Assembly: GCF_905397285.1 (NCBI RefSeq) | Contig: NZ_CAJPUX010000012.1 | Location: 1 to 64,000 of the forward strand | Length of the DNA stretch: 64,000 nucleotides | Source of the DNA: Cupriavidus plantarum | GTDB lineage: Bacteria; Pseudomonadota; Gammaproteobacteria; Burkholderiales; Burkholderiaceae | Reading direction: 5' to 3' | Shown: positions 44,401 through 52,033 of the stretch, piece after piece | Layout: each line of letters starts with the position of its first letter | Numbering within the stretch: the first letter of the stretch is position 1 | Notes under the pieces: model-generated | Told to the model about the DNA's origin: nothing | What the model saw: only the letters and a program-made list of their open reading frames with translations | Database searches by the model: none | Translations under genes and position numbers: made by a program

Positions 44401-47400
44401 CCGGTTACGTTGAAGAGCCCCGCTGTGCTCGGCACGGCAAGCGAGACATCGGTCTGCGCGCTGGCGCCCAGCAGCAGCCCGTGCATCGTGAGCGTCTGGC
44501 CCTGCATGCCCGCCAGGTGGCCCCCATCCGCAACCGAGACATCACCGCCCGTGGTTCCCATGCCAGCGAGCGTGGCGCCGGCGCCCACGTTTACCGCGCC
44601 GGTCGCCGCGCTCTGGTCGCCGTCGATGCGTAGCGTGCCCGCGCTCACCGTGGTGATACCCGTATACGTGTTCGCGGCCGTCAGTGTCAGCACGCCCGCG
44701 CCCGCCTGCGTCAGGCTCCCCGTCCCGCTCACGCGTCCATCCTGCGTCAGTGAATCGGCACGATCGAACGCAAGCGTACCGTTGTTGACGATGTTGCCCG
44801 CAACGCTGCCGATGGTGCCGCCATCCCCGATCTGCAGCGTGCCGCGATCGATAGTGGTGATCCCGGCATGCGTGTTCGCGCCGGTCAGCACGAGCGTGCC
44901 CGTGCCCGCATGAGTGAGCGCGCCGGTGCCGGTCAGCGCGCCGCCGTAGGACAGCGCATCGCTGCGATCGAACACCACGAGGCCGTTATCGGTGATGTTG
45001 CCCGCATAGCTCCCGACCGTGGCCCCCGTGCCGATTCGCAGGGTCGCGCCGGCGGCCACCGACGTCGCGCCCGTGTAAGTACTCTCGCCGCCGAGCGCAA
45101 GCGTGCCCCCGCCCAGTTGCAGATGGCCGCCGGCTCCTGCGATGGCGCCATCGAACGCGCCGCCATTTACCACGTCGAGGGTTCCGCCATTGATCTGCAA
45201 CGCCCCCCCGCCCCCCAGCGTGCCGATGCGTTGCGAGTGCCCCGCCAGATCCACATTGGCCCCGCCCGAAATCGTGAGCGATGCCGTGTTGCCGAGCGCC
45301 GCGTCGCTGCCGAGCCGCAATGTGCCGGTGTTGGCGGTCGTGGCGCCCGTGTAGTCGTTGGCGCTGTTGTTCAGCGTGATCGCGTTCGTGGCATCGATTT
45401 GCAGCGCGCCGCTACCGGTGATGCGCGCGCGCATGTCGTCGGCACCGGACGTCGCGACGTTATCGCCGGACAAACTCAATGTGCGCGAGGCCTGCAGATC
45501 CAGTTGCGTCAGCTGATTGGTCGTATAGAGCCCATCTCCCGCGCCCGTGCCCAGCCCCGCGCTGTAGGTCCCCACGGCCACGGTGTTGCCGCCCTGCGAA
45601 ATGGCGACTCCGCTGACGCCACCGAGCGGATTGCCGCTTAGATCGGCTAGCGACAGCCCAGCGGAAGACCCGTTGACGGTGCCGGCCCGGATCAGTGGAT
45701 GCAGGATGCCATCGTCCTGCGCGAGCAAGCTGCCGCCGCCGAGCGTGGTCGGATCGATTCGCACCTGTCCCGCGTTCATCGTCAGCGTATTGGCCGCGAT
45801 CAGGCCGGCAGGCGCGACGCTGTAGGAAAGCGTGCCGCCGTTGAGCGTCACACCACCAATGGCTTGCGTGCCGGTGCCGACATCGGTGAGATTGCCGGTG
45901 TCCAGTTGCAGCGTCGCGTTGGTCAGCGCCTGCGCATTGGTGCCGGACAGCGCGAACGTACTGTTGCCGAGCGCCACGACGCCAGTGAAAGCCGTGCCCG
46001 CGCTGGTGCCGAATGCGAACGTGTTCGTTGGGGCGATGAGCGCGGCGCGCAGCATGCCGCTCCCGGACAGCGCATTGCCGAAGGTGTAGTTGCCAGCCGT
46101 CGGCGCATCGACGAACAGCGTACCCCCACCGGCAATGGCCGCCGCGCCCGGGCCGATGGCCCCGGGGCCGGTCACGCGGAGCGTGCCCGCATTGACGGCG
46201 GTGCCACCACTGTAGGTATTGACCGCGGTGAGCGTGGTAGTGTTCGAGCCGGCCTGCGTCACCGTGCCTGTGCCGCCGATCACGCTGCCTTGTGTCACGT
46301 CGTCGGCACGGTTGAATACCAGCGCCGCGTTGTCGGTGATCGCGCCCGTCACGGCACCGCCGGTACCTGCGCCACCGTCGCCGAGCTGGAGCGTGCCGCC
46401 CGAGATGGTGACCGCATTGGGAAAGGCGACAGGTCCCGTGAGGACCGTCGTGCCGCCGCTGTTGATCAGGGTACGCGAGCCGAATGCCGCGCCGGTATCG
46501 AGCACGAGTGCATTGGTGAACGGCCCCGCCATGGTGATGCCGGCGCCCGCGCCCGTCATGGCGCCCGCGATGCGCAGCGTGACGGGCCCCGTGGCGGTCA
46601 CCGGATTGGTGAAGCTGCCCCCAAGCACCGACGCCCCACTGGCCAGCTGCAGCGTGCCTTCCAGCAGTTGCCAGTTCTGTACCTGATTGCTGGCGTTGCC
46701 GGTCAGCGTCCAGGTGCTGCTCTCGCGCTTCTGCTGAATCGGAAACAGCCGATACTGCGCGGCATTGCCAAGCTGCGACAGGTCGAACGTGCCATTGCCG
46801 CCATTGCCGCCTAGCGCGAGGATATCGTTCCCGGAACCCCCGTAGACCAGGCCGTTGATCACGGAGGTCGGCTCCAGGATCACGGTGTCATCACGGCCGC
46901 CGAGGAAGATGGCGTACTGCGTCATGCCGCCGCCAGAGGCTATCGTCCCTGCGTTGCGGATGACAGTCTGTCCGCCGGAGTAGACCGCGCCGTTGCTCGT
47001 GTTCAGGCTCTCGATCGTGCCGCCCGCTTCATTCGTCACCGAGAGGCTCGTTATCGCGTTCTGATAGATGGTCCAGTTGCGCCGCGACTGCAGTCTGCCG
47101 CCGGCCTGGTTGACGATCGTCGTCGTCCCCGAACCATCGGACCATACCGCGGGGCCCCCATTGCCGAGGATCGTGCCGCTGTTCACCAGGTCTACGCTGG
47201 TATTGTTGTTCGTCATGCCGATCACGGGACGATTTGTCGCCGTATCGTTCTGTATGATCCCGGTATTGCGAATGATGGACAGGCCCGGGCCCGCGCTACG
47301 TCCGACCAGGTCGGCGTCGAGCGTGTTGGTGATGGAGCCGTTGTTGATGAGCGTCCAGGTCGCGATGCCCGCGCCGCGTACACCGATCATCTTCTCGTAG

Positions 47401-47687
47401 GAGCGTCCCGGTACGGCATCGCTGCCGACGATGGACGCGCCAGCATCGACAGTCAGCGTCTGATTGTCGGCCGTGAAGTTCATCCAGCCCGTGTACCTTG
47501 CCGGACTCTGTATCGTGACGGCGCTACCGGCAGTACTGATCGTGCAGCCCGCGGTCACCGATGTGGAAACCGTGCCGCCGGTTGGCGAGCATTGGGCGTG
47601 TGCCTGAATGGTGCCGAGCCCGGCAATGAGGGCGGGTATTGCTCTGACGGGCAAATTGCCCTTGCAGCATGACGGCATGACATACAC
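38463..47687 (-). CDS. giant autotransporter with beta-strand (PATR) repeats
   Basis: This is a 3,074-residue type Va autotransporter. A signal peptide ends near AHA-Q (residue 31). The passenger is built of dozens of beta-helix repeats of the autotransporter-associated beta-strand type, recognisable by recurring TLTGANTYTGATTVNAGTL-like units. A Pro-rich linker (about 2741-2760) leads to the C-terminal 12-stranded barrel (about 2780-3074), ending GVKYVW. Two large duplications lie in the passenger (about 485-936 with 1295-1755, and 1905-2120 with 2266-2490). The passenger is probably surface-displayed, as an adhesin or biofilm factor. A second ATG at 47678 has better ribosome-site spacing (GAGG). 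Confidence 0.92.
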   Translation of the reverse strand: MYVMPSCCKGNLPVRAIPALIAGLGTIQAHAQCSPTGGTVSTSVTAGCTISTAGSAVTIQSPARYTGWMNFTADNQTLTVDAGASIVGSDAVPGRSYEKMIGVRGAGIATWTLINNGSITNTLDADLVGRSAGPGLSIIRNTGIIQNDTATNRPVIGMTNNNTSVDLVNSGTILGNGGPAVWSDGSGTTTIVNQAGGRLQSRRNWTIYQNAITSLSVTNEAGGTIESLNTSNGAVYSGGQTVIRNAGTIASGGGMTQYAIFLGGRDDTVILEPTSVINGLVYGGSGNDILALGGNGGNGTFDLSQLGNAAQYRLFPIQQKRESSTWTLTGNASNQVQNWQLLEGTLQLASGASVLGGSFTNPVTATGPVTLRIAGAMTGAGAGITMAGPFTNALVLDTGAAFGSRTLINSGGTTVLTGPVAFPNAVTISGGTLQLGDGGAGTGGAVTGAITDNAALVFNRADDVTQGSVIGGTGTVTQAGSNTTTLTAVNTYSGGTAVNAGTLRVTGPGAIGPGAAAIAGGGTLFVDAPTAGNYTFGNALSGSGMLRAALIAPTNTFAFGTSAGTAFTGVVALGNSTFALSGTNAQALTNATLQLDTGNLTDVGTGTQAIGGVTLNGGTLSYSVAPAGLIAANTLTMNAGQVRIDPTTLGGGSLLAQDDGILHPLIRAGTVNGSSAGLSLADLSGNPLGGVSGVAISQGGNTVAVGTYSAGLGTGAGDGLYTTNQLTQLDLQASRTLSLSGDNVATSGADDMRARITGSGALQIDATNAITLNNSANDYTGATTANTGTLRLGSDAALGNTASLTISGGANVDLAGHSQRIGTLGGGGALQINGGTLDVVNGGAFDGAIAGAGGHLQLGGGTLALGGESTYTGATSVAAGATLRIGTGATVGSYAGNITDNGLVVFDRSDALSYGGALTGTGALTHAGTGTLVLTGANTHAGITTIDRGTLQIGDGGTIGSVAGNIVNNGTLAFDRADSLTQDGRVSGTGSLTQAGAGVLTLTAANTYTGITTVSAGTLRIDGDQSAATGAVNVGAGATLAGMGTTGGDVSVADGGHLAGMQGQTLTMHGLLLGASAQTDVSLAVPSTAGLFNVTGDLTLGGKLNVTSTGAFGPGVYRIIQYGGALTDSGMTLGTVPAGSTANVDLLLQTSIPNQINVVNAVGAGPLTFWDGDTPTQFNNGVVNGSSGTWRAGNDAWTNSAGAINAPWQMGGFAIFQGTAGTVSVDNGSGPVSFSGAQFAIDGYHLAGQSLTTDTADTIVRVGDGTQAGAAMNATIDAVIQGTGGLDKTDLGTLSLTAVNTYGGATSVSAGTLRLAGAGTLGAGAASIAGGATLLIDAPTSGSYTFGQSLTGTGTLRATLASPTDVFAFGTGVGGAFGGTVALGQGTFALSGTNAASLAGATLQLEAGNVTTVGTGTQTVGNLTLGGGTLTYGASVDNKVSAGTLTLTGGTVRIDPASTATTGNLLAQDEGVSRQLVQAGSVAGAATSIALADTTGAPLSAGTANIVQGGGTVAVGSYDYALTTGGTNDGLYAAVRLSQLNLQAGQTLSLSADAAAPAGADELHARVTGAGGLRIDATGVITLGNQANDYTGATHVATGTLRLGTDTALGQTTLLDVAGGAAADLNGKVQRVGMLSGAGALHVNGGTLTIADGGTFGGVIDGSAGGLNLSAGTLVLTGANSYTGATTIASGGILQLGAADTAGSYGGTIADNGQLIFNRSDDVVHAATIMGNGTLKQAGSGDLTLAGANTYAGGTTVASGTLTLQQGNGAGTGAIANAAALQLAFAADSTLANELSGAGTLHKSGAGTATLTAAGSTQGDVTVDAGTLRWAQTGAFNAANYTTASGATTAMAGDASLAVAGTLQQAAGASLHVAVGSAEPVISANTANLDGTLSVTGLATGAPNTASALTSTDFTILHTTGGITGNFSGVALDRASQVDYLVVGGKIVNGSDYNVGFDLAWTAGSALGNGNFTLSNAADTFNADVVLASQTGSFASGWDGKTLTKAGTGTLILSATNTYDGDTKIGAGTVRTAVANAFAASANVNVASGATLDLDSFNQRAANLSGAGSITLGSAFLDAAQTADTAFSGVISGSGGLVKSGAGSLTLSGANTYAAGTTILSGALIAPRAAALGSGAIDNAGTLQLSFAADETLANTLAGPGNLTKTGAGTALLTAGGTQGSVTVSEGTLKFGQTGAFNVTGDHITAAGATTALTAAATLDVIGNAALDGTLSDVAGPGQPAVSARAIALGAASIYSLSGYSAPAAATASELAFSRYTVLSAAQAGGLTGMFANVTLAGANSATDYLAVTSFYGPQTYEVGLALSWYAGASATPQVAHGTFTLAAAGGLFDLDAVLADQPANAALGWDGRTLTKAGEGTLQLSKSNTYTGATLINGGILRAGAADVIASSERVQVATGATFDLNGFAQRVNNLSGTGSVALAAAALTVANNADTEFAGSIGGTGSVRKTGGAKLTLSNDNTYTGGTTIEQGVLQLGNGGMAGSVTGDIVNQGSLVVDRGNTYAYDGVISGGGNLVKQGAGPLILSRTQTYTGPTDVGAGALILLNEARLASTQPVTVAPGATLGGYGGVMGSVVNQGLLAVADAAPGFASGPAGHFVVGGSLTNGGEIRMASPVPASTLTIQGDYIGNNGLLTLSTALGGDNSATDRMVVEGSTSGATRVAINNSGGTGAQTVNGIEVVHVRGTSAGAFALQGRVVAGPYEYRLTQGTPGGNDGNWYLTSTDTTPAPSPAPTPGPQLRPEAGTYLANQSAANALFVHTLHDRMGEPNFVDGSRNGRARLANGWVRLAGTSSDATAAGGKLAQSLRGGFAQFGGDMVRWQGDGQPSRVHMGVMGAAGRITSSSSVQGLANTAHGAVDAYSAGVYGTWYRNDDRQAGPYLDGWLQYGWYDNKTNGSMLPGVQYASHNWTGSLEGGYTALLGEGGQGRLYVQPQLQLIYSSYHQGDIVETNGTRVQTKDVGGWLTRLGVTVFGQSQLAGGQSVQPYAALNWWHAQNQPAVVMSGATVQDGTPRDRFETKFGAQARLTRNWHLWGDVGFQMGADSYSSVQGQLGVKYVW
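42424..46234 (-). repeat. two long internal duplicated modules in the autotransporter
   Basis: A unit of about 1,350 bases at 44880-46234 recurs at 42424-43804, offset by about 2,435 bases. At protein level both copies share the order AVNTYxGGT, a DAPT.G.YTFG segment, FALSGTNA, RIDP, LLAQD, a TLSLS... segment, NDYTGAT and a TL.L.GAN.YAG end. Similarity is moderate, pointing to an old duplication rather than recent slippage. Confidence 0.65.
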
Positions 47688-47746
47688 CTCATTTTTTTCC
47701 CCAAGCAGAGAACAGGTGTGCTGCCGCCAATATAGGCAAGAATCAC

Positions 47747-47786
47747 GGAAGCAAATGTCGCTTCCCCGAAAGCGAATGTCGCCTTC
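47747..47786. promoter_or_regulatory. paired palindromes upstream of the autotransporter
   Basis: GGAAGC-AAATGTC-GCTTCC (47747-47765) is followed by a near copy, GAAAGC-GAATGTC-GCCTTC (47768-47786). The copies start 21 bases apart, two helical turns, and lie 60-100 bases upstream of the start. Such phasing suits cooperative binding of a dimeric regulator. The regulator is unknown. Confidence 0.5.
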
Positions 47787-47821
47787 ACAGAAACTCTATT
47801 GTGGATCGTCGGAACATCTAA

Positions 47822-47857
47822 CGAGACCCGTTTCCGCGGCACGCAGAAACGGGTACG
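47822..47857. repeat. inverted pair of a dispersed 17-base element
   Basis: ACGCAGAAACGGGTACG (47841-47857) matches two copies at 55931 and 55952 exactly. A diverged inverted copy at 47822-47838 makes a 9-base palindrome, ACCCGTTTC/GAAACGGGT. It sits between the convergent-facing end of the CoA-transferase gene and the autotransporter promoter region. Confidence 0.7.
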
Positions 47858-47863
47858 CTCAAG

Positions 47864-49006
47864 CTAGGATTCGCGCGGCAGGAAGGTGTCGCCTTCCGTC
47901 AGCGGGGCATGCCGATAGGTCGCCGGCGTGCGGCTCAGCTTGACCGGGGCGCCCAGGCCCTTGTAGCCGCCTGGCATCTCGACCACCATCTCGCGATGCG
48001 CGGTATGCGGGTGCTGGAGCGCGTCTGGCACCGATAGCACGGGGGCGCACGGCACGCCCGCGGCCGCCAGTTCGTCGGCGAACGTCTTGCCGTCGACGTC
48101 CCTCATCCGAGCCTCCAGTTCGACCTTGAGCGTGGCGCGATTGACGGAACGCGCGCCCGCCGTGGCATAGCGCTCGTCTTCGGCCAGCGCCCCGAGACCC
48201 AGACGCTCGCACAGGATGCGGAACTGCCGGTCGTTACCCACCGCGAGGAAGATCGGATCGGTGGCCGTCGCCACGGTGTCGTACGGATAGATGTTCGGGT
48301 GCGCGTTGCCCGTCCGCTGCGGCGTCTTGCCGCTCATGAACCAGTTGGCCGCATGCGGATGCAGCAGCGACAAACCCGAGTCGTACAGCGCCGCCTCGAC
48401 GAACTGGCCCCGGCCGCTGCGCTCGCGTTCCTGCAACGCAAGCAGTACACCCAGCGCGGCGTTGAGGCCCGTGACCATGTCGACGACGGGCAACCCCGCG
48501 CGCAGCGGCTCGCCATCGGCTTCGCCATTGATGCTCATGATGCCGGCCATCGCCTGGATCGCGGCGTCGTAGCCGGGCAGGCCACCAAGCGGACCATCCG
48601 CGCCAAAACCCGACACGCGGCAATGGATCAGTCGGGGAAAGCGCGCCGACAACGCGTCGTAGCCCAGCCCCCATTTCTCGAGGGTACCGGTCTTGAAGTT
48701 CTCCACCAGCACGTCCGCATCCGCCAGCAGCGCGAGCAGGACTTCGCGATCGGGCTCCGTCGTCAGGTCGAGCCGCATCACGCGCTTGTTGCGGTTGAGC
48801 CCGAAGTAGTAGGACGCCACGCCATCGCGGAACGGCGGGCCCCACGTCCGCGTGTCGTCGCCCTGCGGCGGTTCGATCTTGAGCACGTCGGCGCCGTGAT
48901 CGCCGAGGATCTGGCCGCAGAACGGGCCGCCGAGAATGCGCGAGAGGTCTACCACGCGAATGCCCGCAAGTGCGCCCGTGGTTGTGCGAGCCGGGGTCGT
49001 CGTCAT
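47864..49006 (-). CDS. CaiB/BaiF CoA-transferase family protein
   Basis: This 380-residue class III CoA-transferase moves CoA between organic acids. Landmarks are GIRVVDLSRILGGPFCGQILGDHGADVLKIE at the N-terminus, WGPPFRDGVASYYFGLNRNKR, LIHCRVSGFGADGPLGGLPGYDAAIQAMAG (catalytic Asp in GYDAA) and NIYPYDTVATATD. The ATG at 49006 follows an AGGAGACAAC site. It is last in an operon after an acyl-CoA dehydrogenase and a Bug receptor, so it probably activates the imported acid. Confidence 0.93.
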   Translation of the reverse strand: MTTTPARTTTGALAGIRVVDLSRILGGPFCGQILGDHGADVLKIEPPQGDDTRTWGPPFRDGVASYYFGLNRNKRVMRLDLTTEPDREVLLALLADADVLVENFKTGTLEKWGLGYDALSARFPRLIHCRVSGFGADGPLGGLPGYDAAIQAMAGIMSINGEADGEPLRAGLPVVDMVTGLNAALGVLLALQERERSGRGQFVEAALYDSGLSLLHPHAANWFMSGKTPQRTGNAHPNIYPYDTVATATDPIFLAVGNDRQFRILCERLGLGALAEDERYATAGARSVNRATLKVELEARMRDVDGKTFADELAAAGVPCAPVLSVPDALQHPHTAHREMVVEMPGGYKGLGAPVKLSRTPATYRHAPLTEGDTFLPRES

Positions 49007-49022
49007 GTTGTCTCCTGTGTTG

Positions 49023-50015
49023 TCAGTCCAGCTGCGCGCCGGACTTTTGCACCACGGTACGCCATTTGCCGACTTCCGTCCTGACGAAGGTGCCGAGCTG
49101 CTCGGGCGTCGTCGAGGGCGCGAACTCGAGACCCTGGCCCTGCAGCGTCTTGCGGACCTCCGGCTGCTGCAACGCGTCCGCGAACGCCGCGTTGAGCTTG
49201 CGAATGACCTCGGGCGGCGTGCCGGCCGGCGCGACCACCCCGAAGAATACCGAAACATCGAAGGCGCCGAGTCCGAGCGCCGCGCCCTGTTCGGCCACCG
49301 TCGGCACCTCGGGCAACGCCTGGGAGCGGTTGCGCGTGGTCACGCCGAGGGCGCGCAGCTTGCCGCTCTTGATGAACGGCTGCGCCGTCAGCACGTCCGT
49401 GAAGGTCATGCTGACCTGTCCGCCGAGCAGATCGTTGAGCGCGGGGCCCGTGCCCTTGTACGGTACGTGCTGAAAGTCCGTTCCCGCGAGGTTGTTGAAC
49501 AATACGCCGGCCAGATGCGACGATGCCCCGTTGCCCGACGAGGCATAGCTCAGCTTGCCCGGATGCGCCTTGGCATAGGCGACGAGTTCCTGCACGTTCT
49601 TCGCCGGCACGTTCGGATTGACGACCAGCACGTTGGGCAACTGACCGATCTGGATCACGGGCGCGAAGCTCTTGACCGGATCGTAGTTGATCTTGCGATA
49701 CAGGCTCACGTTGATCGCGAGCGGCGCGGACGTGCCGAACATCAGCGTGTAGCCGTCGGGCTCCGCGCGCGCAACGGCTTCGGCGCCGATGTTGCCGCCC
49801 GCGCCAGCGCGGTTCTCGACCACCACGGTCTGGCCAAGGCTGTTCTTGAGCGCGGCCGCGAGGGTGCGCGCCATGGCGTCGGTGGGACCGCCCGGCGGGT
49901 ACGTCACGACGAGCATGATCGGCTTGCTCGGATAATCCTTTTGAGCGTGGGCGGGCGCGGCGGCAAGGCACAGCGTGCAGGCGGCCAGCGCCGCCACGCG
50001 TTTCCAGAATGGCAT
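49023..50015 (-). CDS. Bug-type tripartite tricarboxylate transporter receptor
   Basis: This 330-residue periplasmic binding protein has a signal peptide (1-24, ending AHA). The family landmarks are YPPGGPTDAMARTLAAAL, VVVENRAGAGGNIGAEAVARAEPDGYTL, a YASSGNGASSHLAG loop and VPYKGTGPALNDLLGGQVSMTFTD. Bug proteins are very numerous in Bordetella and Cupriavidus and bind carboxylates. The membrane subunits (TctAB) are absent here. It lies between acyl-CoA dehydrogenase and CoA-transferase genes, in the same operon. Confidence 0.95.
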   Translation of the reverse strand: MPFWKRVAALAACTLCLAAAPAHAQKDYPSKPIMLVVTYPPGGPTDAMARTLAAALKNSLGQTVVVENRAGAGGNIGAEAVARAEPDGYTLMFGTSAPLAINVSLYRKINYDPVKSFAPVIQIGQLPNVLVVNPNVPAKNVQELVAYAKAHPGKLSYASSGNGASSHLAGVLFNNLAGTDFQHVPYKGTGPALNDLLGGQVSMTFTDVLTAQPFIKSGKLRALGVTTRNRSQALPEVPTVAEQGAALGLGAFDVSVFFGVVAPAGTPPEVIRKLNAAFADALQQPEVRKTLQGQGLEFAPSTTPEQLGTFVRTEVGKWRTVVQKSGAQLD

Positions 50016-50049
50016 GAGGTTGTCTCCGGTGTTTTGTTTGTGATCGGCT

Positions 50050-51903
50050 TCAGAACAGGTCGATTGCCGCCACGGCGTCCGCATCGCGGACCGGCGCGTC
50101 CTCCGGCATCACGGTATCGGCAAGCCAGGCGGGTTCCGCGTCACCGCCGAGCGGATCCTGCGGCAGCACGCGATGAATCAGCACGGCCTGCGCCAGACGC
50201 ATGCGGCGGGCGGAGCCGATGCGGCCCGCTTCCCATGCCATCGCCACGGCGCTGGTCACGTGATAGAGCGCCGAGGCCGCCTGACGCGCCAGGACGTCGC
50301 CCTCGGCATTGGCATCGGCCGCGCGCTGCGCCTGCGCGACGGCGCCGGCCAGCACACGCTCGAAGCGCTCGCGTGCCGATGCGTGCAGCGGCGTGTCGGC
50401 GAGCAAAGCTTGCAGATGAGCCCGCAGCACCGGCAGCGATTGTTCGCGGCGGATCGCGCGCAGCACGTCCAGCGCGACGATATTGCTCGTCCCCTCCCAG
50501 ATCGAGCCGAGGTGCGCGTCCCGCACGAGGCGCGGATCGCTCCATTCTTCGATGTAGCCGCAGCCGCCGCGCATCTCCATCGCATCGCCCGTCACCTTGC
50601 GGGCGTCGCGGCAAGCGCGGAACTTGATCAGCGGCGTGAGGATGCGCATCAGCGCATACGCATCGGTCTCGCCGGCATCCGCGCGGCGCAGCGCTTCGGC
50701 GGTCTGGAACACCATCGTCCGCGCCTGCTCGGTCGGCAGGGTGAGCTTGAGCAACTGGCGGCGCATCAGCGGCATGTCGATGAGCCGCTTGCCGAAGGCC
50801 TGGCGTTCGCGCGCGATGAACAGGCCCTCTGTCAGCGCGCGGCGCATCAGGCCGGCGGCACGCACCCCGTTGGAGAGGCGCGAGTTGTTGATCATGTCGG
50901 CCATCTGCACGAAGCCGCGGCCCGGTTCGCCGACAAGCCATGCGTGCGCGCCCTCGAGGCGGATCTCGCCGCTCGCCATCGAGCGCGTGCCCAGCTTGTC
51001 CTTCAGGCGGATGATGCGATAGTGGTTGGCGCTGCCGTCCGCAAGCGTGCGCGGCAACAGGAACAGCGACACGCCCTTGATGCCGGCCACCGCACTGCCA
51101 TCGGCCTCCTCCACGCGCGCGAGCACCATGGCCAGCGCCGCATCCGGATTCGAGCAGAACCACTTGTCCCCGATGAGGCGCCAGCCGCCTTCGGCCGACG
51201 GATCGCGCACGGCGCGCGTGGCCGTGGCCGCGACGTCGGAGCCGGCGCCCTGCTCCGTCATGAACATCGCGCCCTGATACAGATCGTCGAACACCTGCGT
51301 GGTGAGATTCGGCAGATATCGTTCGACCAGCGTGGGGTCGCCGAACTTGCGCAGCGTGCGGGTGAGCGAGTCCGTCATCGACAGCGGGCAGCACAGACCG
51401 AACTCGGCCTGCACGAACAGATAGGTCAGCGCGTACTTGGCCGCGGGCGGCATGGGCTTGTCCCAGCCCAGCACGCCCCCGCGATGCGAGACGGCGGCGA
51501 GGCCAAACTCGGAGAACGCCACGCGCTCGAGCTCGATATAGGCCGGATGCTTGTGAATGCGCTGCGCGTCGAGCCCGCTGCGCGTGCGATGGGACAGCGT
51601 TGGCGGCGCGTGGTCCGCCACATTGGCGAGTTCGTCGAGCACGCCGCCGGCGAGTGCGCCCATGCGTTCGAGGTGAGGCAGCAAGTGCTGGTACAGATCG
51701 GCCGGCACATACAGCGGCAGCAGCGCGCGCAGATCCGGGTCGGCCGTGAACAGGCTGCCACCGTGGCGGTCGGGGACCGGGTGGGCTCGCGTCGCGTCGT
51801 CGGATTGCGGGGCGGCGGGTTTAGGGGCGGTGGATTGCGGGGCGGATCGCGGGGCGGATTGCGGGGCGGCGGCCGGGGCCGCGCGCAGGGCGCTGGTGGG
51901 CAT
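50050..51903 (-). CDS. AidB-like acyl-CoA dehydrogenase
   Basis: This 617-residue enzyme is larger than standard acyl-CoA dehydrogenases. It follows the AidB/isovaleryl-type plan: MTEQGAGSDVAATATRA, KLGTRSMASGEI, ARERQAFGKRLIDMPLMRRQL and EMRGGCGYIEEWSDPRLVRDAHLGSIWEGTSNIVALD. The first 35 residues are a low-complexity Ala/Pro/Ser/Gln tail. The ATG at 51903 has AGGAG upstream. It is first in the operon with the Bug receptor and CoA-transferase, and divergent from a LysR regulator. Confidence 0.92.
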   Translation of the reverse strand: MPTSALRAAPAAAPQSAPRSAPQSTAPKPAAPQSDDATRAHPVPDRHGGSLFTADPDLRALLPLYVPADLYQHLLPHLERMGALAGGVLDELANVADHAPPTLSHRTRSGLDAQRIHKHPAYIELERVAFSEFGLAAVSHRGGVLGWDKPMPPAAKYALTYLFVQAEFGLCCPLSMTDSLTRTLRKFGDPTLVERYLPNLTTQVFDDLYQGAMFMTEQGAGSDVAATATRAVRDPSAEGGWRLIGDKWFCSNPDAALAMVLARVEEADGSAVAGIKGVSLFLLPRTLADGSANHYRIIRLKDKLGTRSMASGEIRLEGAHAWLVGEPGRGFVQMADMINNSRLSNGVRAAGLMRRALTEGLFIARERQAFGKRLIDMPLMRRQLLKLTLPTEQARTMVFQTAEALRRADAGETDAYALMRILTPLIKFRACRDARKVTGDAMEMRGGCGYIEEWSDPRLVRDAHLGSIWEGTSNIVALDVLRAIRREQSLPVLRAHLQALLADTPLHASARERFERVLAGAVAQAQRAADANAEGDVLARQAASALYHVTSAVAMAWEAGRIGSARRMRLAQAVLIHRVLPQDPLGGDAEPAWLADTVMPEDAPVRDADAVAAIDLF

Positions 51904-51990
51904 GCATCGTCTCCTGAAGCGACGCCGGCCGCTCTTGGGCGAGGACCGGACTGATTTGGGCTTCATTATTCGGATGTCAGCGATTCACGT

Positions 51991-52021
51991 CTAATTCTAA
52001 AATTAGCTCGATCCATATAAT
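51991..52021. promoter_or_regulatory. LysR operator and regulator promoter
   Basis: CTAATT (51991-51996) and AATTAG (52001-52006) form a palindrome with a 4-base centre, typical of LysR sites. TATAAT at 52016-52021 is the -10 for the LysR gene, only 12 bases before its ATG, so the mRNA may be nearly leaderless. The operator lies where the -35 region would be, consistent with autoregulation and control of the divergent operon. Confidence 0.6.
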
Positions 52022-52033
52022 TTTTGTATCGCC

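Noticed and set aside
38547..47400. Numerous plus-strand frames opposite the autotransporter
   Set aside because: They are antisense products of repetitive GC-rich coding sequence without independent starts or motifs.
48936..50627. 563-codon open frame opposite the Bug receptor region
   Set aside because: It spans two operon junctions with ribosome sites on the other strand.
50173..51954. 593-codon open frame opposite the AidB-like gene
   Set aside because: Shadow frame; the conserved dehydrogenase motifs are on the minus strand.
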